Below are positions 60,490 through 64,000 of a stretch of 64,000 bases of DNA, piece by piece (within the stretch, counting starts at the first letter, position 1; every line of letters begins with the position of its first letter). Location of the stretch: contig NZ_WVRN01000001.1 of assembly GCF_013112245.1 (NCBI RefSeq), forward strand, positions 62,001 to 126,000, given 5' to 3'. The translations under genes and the position numbers were made by a program. The notes under the pieces are model-generated. The model saw only the letters and a program-made list of their open reading frames with translations. It ran no database searches and had not been told where the DNA came from. This DNA comes from Ruegeria sp. HKCCD4315 (GTDB lineage: Bacteria > Pseudomonadota > Alphaproteobacteria > Rhodobacterales > Rhodobacteraceae).

Positions 60490-61005
60490 ATGGGGTTTGT
60501 GGAAGCAGTTAAAACGTGTTTCTCGAAATACTTCCAGTTTTCCGGTCGGGCTATACGCTCAGAATACTGGTGGTTCTTCTTGTTTGTGGTTCTCGTGAGT
60601 GCGGCTTTAGCGGTGCTGGATACGATCCTATTCGGGACCAACCCTGAAACGGGGCAGGGATCACGGGTTTTGTCCTCTGTTTTCCAACTGGCCGTTCTCA
60701 TACCTATGCTGGCCGCCGGTTGGCGGAGGCTGCACGATACAGGACGACCTGGCTGGTACTTGCTACTGCCGATGGCGCTCAGCATTGTAACTCTTTTTGT
60801 TATGCTGGGTGGGGTGGCGTTCTTCTCGGTATTGGAGCAAGGGACCGAAAACCCCGATGCATTGCGAGGACCTGCGGCCGTCCTGGGCGTGACCGGCATT
60901 GTTGTTGTCTCAATTCTTCAATTGGTTCTGTCCATCCTGATGATCTGGTGGCTGACGCGACCTTCCCAAGAAGGCGCAAACGAATACGGCGCACCTGTTT
61001 CCTAA
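60490..61005 (+). CDS. DUF805-family membrane protein (copy 2)
   Basis: Identical 171-residue protein to 21646-22161, with F-Q-F-S-G-R-A-I-R-S-E-Y-W-W-F and G-W-R-R-L-H-D-T-G-R-P-G-W. It lies wholly inside the identical tract, with the same ribosome binding site and promoter region. Confidence 0.85.
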   Translation: MGFVEAVKTCFSKYFQFSGRAIRSEYWWFFLFVVLVSAALAVLDTILFGTNPETGQGSRVLSSVFQLAVLIPMLAAGWRRLHDTGRPGWYLLLPMALSIVTLFVMLGGVAFFSVLEQGTENPDALRGPAAVLGVTGIVVVSILQLVLSILMIWWLTRPSQEGANEYGAPVS

Positions 61006-61079
61006 CCTGGTTGCCCGAGTAACGGGCCGGAAACTCTGGCTGAATGACAGTACGAACCACAACACCATGGAGAGAGAAA

Positions 61080-61850
61080 ATGAGTTTCAAATCGATTTCC
61101 ATTGGAATGCTACTGATGGCAGGAGCGACCACAGCATCAGCGGAGTGGTCGTTCAACTCCGGGCCTAATCCCAATGCGTTTATTCAGACCGGAAACATGA
61201 CCCTGGAACTTCAGTGTAACCGTATCCGCTTCGCTCCGGCTGGATATGAGGACAGCCAGGACATTGTGGAAAAGCAGGGGCTCTCCATTCGATTTTTAAA
61301 GAACGGCACCACCGAAGTTGGGGCATTTCAGGTTGGCTCAGAAAACGCTGCCGTGCAGATCGTCGACAACTATCCCGTCGAGGTCAGTTTCAATAGTCAA
61401 GAGGACTATGGTTTTGTACTGGACCAGCTTGCGGCCAATGCATCGGTTAATCTGTCGATGATTGATCAAGATGTCAGCTACGGAATCTTTGACTTGAAGG
61501 GTTCCAGCGCGGCAATTCGGTCCCTTCGTTCCGCCTGCGATTCAGGTGCTAACCAAGGGGCCTCCTACAAAGCACCCGAAGGCATTGTCTATTGTGGTGG
61601 CGGAGCGATAAAACGCCAAATCGAATATGTAATTCTGGACAATCCAGAGGGGGAGTGGGACGCGCGAGTAACGGTCAATGGCGAGCCGATCAGAGCCATG
61701 ACGGCCTACAGTTACTTCGGAAACTATGAGCCGCCCGCCGGATTTGTCGTCGCCCTGCTTGGGGAGGACAGGTCCGAGTTTCTGATTTTTAGCGAAGGCT
61801 CGGCAAACTGGCTGGAATATGGGGACTACAGGTATGATCAGTGCAATTGA
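61080..61850 (+). CDS. Exported protein of unknown function (copy 2)
   Basis: Identical 256-residue protein to 22236-23006, with a signal peptide ending A-S-A and the A-I-R-S-L-R-S-A-C segment. It lies wholly inside the identical tract. Confidence 0.7.
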   Translation: MSFKSISIGMLLMAGATTASAEWSFNSGPNPNAFIQTGNMTLELQCNRIRFAPAGYEDSQDIVEKQGLSIRFLKNGTTEVGAFQVGSENAAVQIVDNYPVEVSFNSQEDYGFVLDQLAANASVNLSMIDQDVSYGIFDLKGSSAAIRSLRSACDSGANQGASYKAPEGIVYCGGGAIKRQIEYVILDNPEGEWDARVTVNGEPIRAMTAYSYFGNYEPPAGFVVALLGEDRSEFLIFSEGSANWLEYGDYRYDQCN

Positions 61851-61887
61851 TACCTCCTTCCAACCAGCTTCCCAAATAGCGCGTCAG

Positions 61888-62370
61888 ATGAAATGTTTGC
61901 TCGCCGGGGTTATGCTTGCTTCGGGCCTTGTCTGGACCTCACCAGCTGTCGCGGCTGATGTATCGCAACTTCCGCCCGGTTTGCAGGCGAAGGTTGATCT
62001 GGCGGCACAGGCCTGCGCGGAGTTCAACGACGGCCAGTTTGACTTAGATTGGGGTGCGGTTGAGAGGGTAGATCTCGACGGAGATCTACAACGCGACTGG
62101 GTTCTGAATGAATCTGGTTTCGCGTGTTCCAGCGCCGCATCTCTTTTTTGCGGAACTGGCGGTTGCATGTCGCACTTTTGGGTAAGCGAAGAGGTGCACT
62201 CCTTGCTTAACCAAGGCTGGACGGTCGTTGATTTTGGGCGTCAACGCGTTGTTGTGGCAGATATTCATGGATCCAATTGCGACGGAATAAACCCGACGCC
62301 TTGTGTCACCGCCAGTGTTTGGGATGCGGACGCTAAGGCGTGGCGCTCGTCTGCTGGCGATTGGGAATAA
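61888..62370 (+). CDS. Exported protein of unknown function (copy 2)
   Basis: A 160-residue protein like 23044-23526 with one change near the C-terminus (D-A-K-A-W in place of D-A-K-T-W). The base changes at 62304 and after mark the right end of the identical tract inside this gene. The cysteine cluster and the D-L-D-G-D loop are the same. Confidence 0.68.
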   Translation: MKCLLAGVMLASGLVWTSPAVAADVSQLPPGLQAKVDLAAQACAEFNDGQFDLDWGAVERVDLDGDLQRDWVLNESGFACSSAASLFCGTGGCMSHFWVSEEVHSLLNQGWTVVDFGRQRVVVADIHGSNCDGINPTPCVTASVWDADAKAWRSSAGDWE

Positions 62371-62433
62371 GTTGCATTTGAGAATTGCAGATAAGCCATA
62401 GGAGCTGGTTTGTTCGATGGGTTCCTTGTGGGA

Positions 62434-62739
62434 CGCAAACTTATGGGCAAATCGTGCAAAGTTATGCGCAAGCTTTCAACATTTTCTTCAATGAAATCAA
62501 TGTTGGGAATGCTGCGCTAGGAGCGCACCTACATCGAGTTGTAGGTTTGCGCATAAGACTTCGCGCACCCCATAAGTTTGCGTAGTTCGCCCATAGTTTT
62601 GCGCTGCGCGATTGTCTGCCTTAGCGATGAATTCAATTAGTATATGGCTTAGTCGTTGCGGTTATGGCGCTTTGCGTTGCTCTGTCCCGCAAAGGGCCAC
62701 CCTAAGGAACCTTGGATTCTCGCGAAGGTCTGCGACGCG
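62434..62739. repeat. Palindromic intergenic element, full-length copy
   Basis: About 306 bases related to 38731-39035 and, in its left half, to 23589-23715. CGCAAACTTATGGG (62434-62447) has its exact reverse complement at 62569-62582. Further partly inverted pieces are GTTATGCGCAA and TTTGCGCATAAG. The right half shares the TTATGGCGCTTTGCG block and ends GCGAAGGTCTGCGACGCG. No coding potential is seen from 62371 to 62943. Confidence 0.72.
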
Positions 62740-62943
62740 CAGATAGCAGACTTTGCAAAGTGCAGCAGACTGCTCAAACCGGGCATTCCTTCCAATAGCA
62801 GCTTATGCGGCTATGAGCAGGAAGCGGATTTCACGGTTGCGCCCCGACAACTTGGGTACCGATGAAGCTTCTTCTGCATCGTTTGATTGATTTTGCTTGA
62901 TCGTTAGGATGGGTAATCCTTCAAAACTAATCCGGAGTCGAAA

Positions 62944-63444
62944 ATGAACAAGAATGTGCTGACAACATTGGCTTTGTGTTGTGCAACCGTTCTTCATGCC
63001 GCTGGGATGGAACGGTGGGGTGAATCCGGGGACTGGACAATCCTGATTGATCCCGAAAAGGGAAATGGCTGTCTTGCTTGGAAACCTTTTGAAAATGAAA
63101 TGACTGTTGAAATCGGCGCGGCACCCAATCAGGCTGGCGGCTTTTTTGCAGCCTATAATCCGGCCTGGGTGCAGATCGAGGACGGGGCGACCGGGATCGT
63201 ACAGTTCGATTTTGGTGATGCAAGATTCGAAGGCGAGGCGGTTGGAGTCTTCAAGAATGGCGTGCCCGGCGGCTACGCCTTTTTCGACAACCCGGCGTTT
63301 GTAACCGAGTTTGGAAAACGCCAGAGTGTTACGATCATTGGCGAAAGCGGGGCTGAGGTTGAACTCGATCTAAGCGGGTCTGCAAAAGCCATTGAAGCCG
63401 TTCTGGCGTGTCAGGCCGAACAGCCGGAACCACTGAAGAACTAG
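62944..63444 (+). CDS. Exported protein of unknown function
   Basis: A 166-residue protein with a signal peptide (about 1-19). The mature part begins with W-T-I-L-I-D-P-E-K-G-N-G-C-L-A-W and continues V-Q-F-D-F-G-D-A-R-F-E-G-E-A. I associate this layout with small exported roseobacter proteins that end in A-I-E-A-V-L-A-C. Function unknown. It is convergent with the AsmA-like gene and ends 11 bases before it. Confidence 0.72.
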   Translation: MNKNVLTTLALCCATVLHAAGMERWGESGDWTILIDPEKGNGCLAWKPFENEMTVEIGAAPNQAGGFFAAYNPAWVQIEDGATGIVQFDFGDARFEGEAVGVFKNGVPGGYAFFDNPAFVTEFGKRQSVTIIGESGAEVELDLSGSAKAIEAVLACQAEQPEPLKN

Positions 63445-63455
63445 GTGGCGTCCGA

Positions 63456-64000
63456 CTACTGCAATTGATTGATGTCCGGCACACAGGGTTGCCTGTCGGC
63501 AGGCATAGCATCAGCGCCTTCCGGGGCCTTGTTTCTGGACCCGCCCACATCCAGCTTGAACTTTGGCGACGAAAGCTGGCCCGTCACATCAAAGGGCCAA
63601 GCGCTTCGGGACAGGGGTTTGCCAACGCGCCGAGGCTCCGCTCTGAGCGCTATGCTATCGTTCAGCCAGTCCACTTGTCCTCTGGCCACCAATTGAACTG
63701 ACCCCGTTTCAATGACGATGGAGTTTGAACTGACTCGCCCGGCCTGAATTTCAACCGGAGCAACCACGCAAGTGATGTCGGTGTAGCCCTGTCTGAACTC
63801 TTCTGAAAACAGCCAAGGGAAAATGCCCAGCCCCGCCAGTTCCAATAGGCTGGTACTGATGTAACCCTGCGACATCGACAAAGACGCATTACCGCGCATG
63901 GAGTTGATGAAGGCCTTGCCCGAGGCGGTACTGCCAGAAACGTTGAACTTACCGCTCAAACGTCCATAGGCATCAATACCAATTCCCAACTCATCAAGGA
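63456..64000 (-). CDS. AsmA-family protein, C-terminal part (5' end outside window)
   Basis: The frame runs off the right edge; at least 180 residues are present. It shows the AsmA C-terminal beta-rich pattern: G-N-A-S-L-S-M-S-Q-G-Y-I-S-T-S-L-L-E-L-A, V-E-I-Q-A-G-R-V-S-S-N-S-I-V-I-E-T-G, and G-Q-L-S-S-P-K-F-K-L-D-V-G. Such proteins bridge the periplasm and help lipid transport or outer membrane assembly. The tail after the domain is short and proline-rich. Confidence 0.8.
   Translation of the reverse strand, partial: LDELGIGIDAYGRLSGKFNVSGSTASGKAFINSMRGNASLSMSQGYISTSLLELAGLGIFPWLFSEEFRQGYTDITCVVAPVEIQAGRVSSNSIVIETGSVQLVARGQVDWLNDSIALRAEPRRVGKPLSRSAWPFDVTGQLSSPKFKLDVGGSRNKAPEGADAMPADRQPCVPDINQLQ

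Larger units (their letters stand above)
59645..62303. repeat. Long direct repeat, copy 2 (partner 20801-23459)
   Basis: Appears identical over 2,659 bases to 20801-23459. The last base before the tract (59644 A against 20800 G) and the first after it (62304 T against 23460 C) differ, and more differences follow on both sides. The flanks remain homologous for tens of bases on the left and about 200 on the right. Confidence 0.85.

Overview
The window looks like chromosomal DNA of a Roseobacter-type alphaproteobacterium (Rhodobacterales). This is inferred from moderate GC content, a tripartite tricarboxylate transporter linked to acid-sugar genes, many small secreted proteins of roseobacter type, a TspO protein, and short dispersed intergenic repeats. 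I saw no rRNA, tRNA, CRISPR array or phage genes. Most of the window is accessory material.

Layout. 1-9.1 kb: small stress and detoxification units. These are the end of an AraC regulator, an alpha/beta hydrolase, a hemerythrin-like protein, a glutathionyl-hydroquinone reductase, a LysR-controlled redox group (AhpD-like protein, peroxiredoxin-like protein, membrane thioredoxin-like protein), a hydratase and an isochorismatase-family hydrolase. 9.4-15.7 kb: a DUF302/DUF4345 pair, a two-partner-secretion type outer membrane transporter (TpsB) followed by a proline-rich repeat protein, a beta-propeller and a membrane protein. 15.7-21.1 kb: nine co-directional genes on the minus strand, almost all exported or membrane-bound. 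They end in a phosphatase-like protein, a putative secreted kinase-fold protein and a metallophosphoesterase, which is the most interesting candidate system here. 21.6-27.7 kb: DUF805, secreted proteins, TspO, a CIA30-like protein, a class III nucleotide cyclase and a second beta-propeller.

27.7-38.7 kb: a MarR/nitroreductase operon with a clear palindromic operator, then a divergent catabolic locus. One arm is an IPMDH-like dehydrogenase, a Gfo/Idh/MocA oxidoreductase and a GntR regulator. The other is TctCBA, an ABM protein, a metallo-beta-lactamase-fold hydrolase, a four-carbon acid sugar kinase and a class II aldolase. Together they look like uptake and breakdown of a tetronate-like acid sugar. 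39-48 kb: LysR, MaoC, methyltransferases, a sulfurtransferase, a TTC38-like protein, a decayed PLP-decarboxylase and an AhpD-like protein. 48.6-50.1 kb: an IS3-family insertion sequence with a broken orfB. 50-58 kb: cytochrome c, EamA transporter, phospholipase-D-like protein, serine hydrolase, amidohydrolase and a YbaY/META protein whose 5' end was cut.

58.2-62.5 kb is a mosaic second copy. It joins a diverged copy of the 9.4-10.7 kb module to a copy of the 20.7-23.7 kb module. The core (20801-23459 and 59645-62303) appears identical while both flanks are diverged, which suggests recent gene conversion between older duplicates. Three copies of a roughly 300-base palindromic intergenic element lie at 23.6, 38.7 and 62.4 kb. 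The window ends in a secreted protein and a partial AsmA-family gene.
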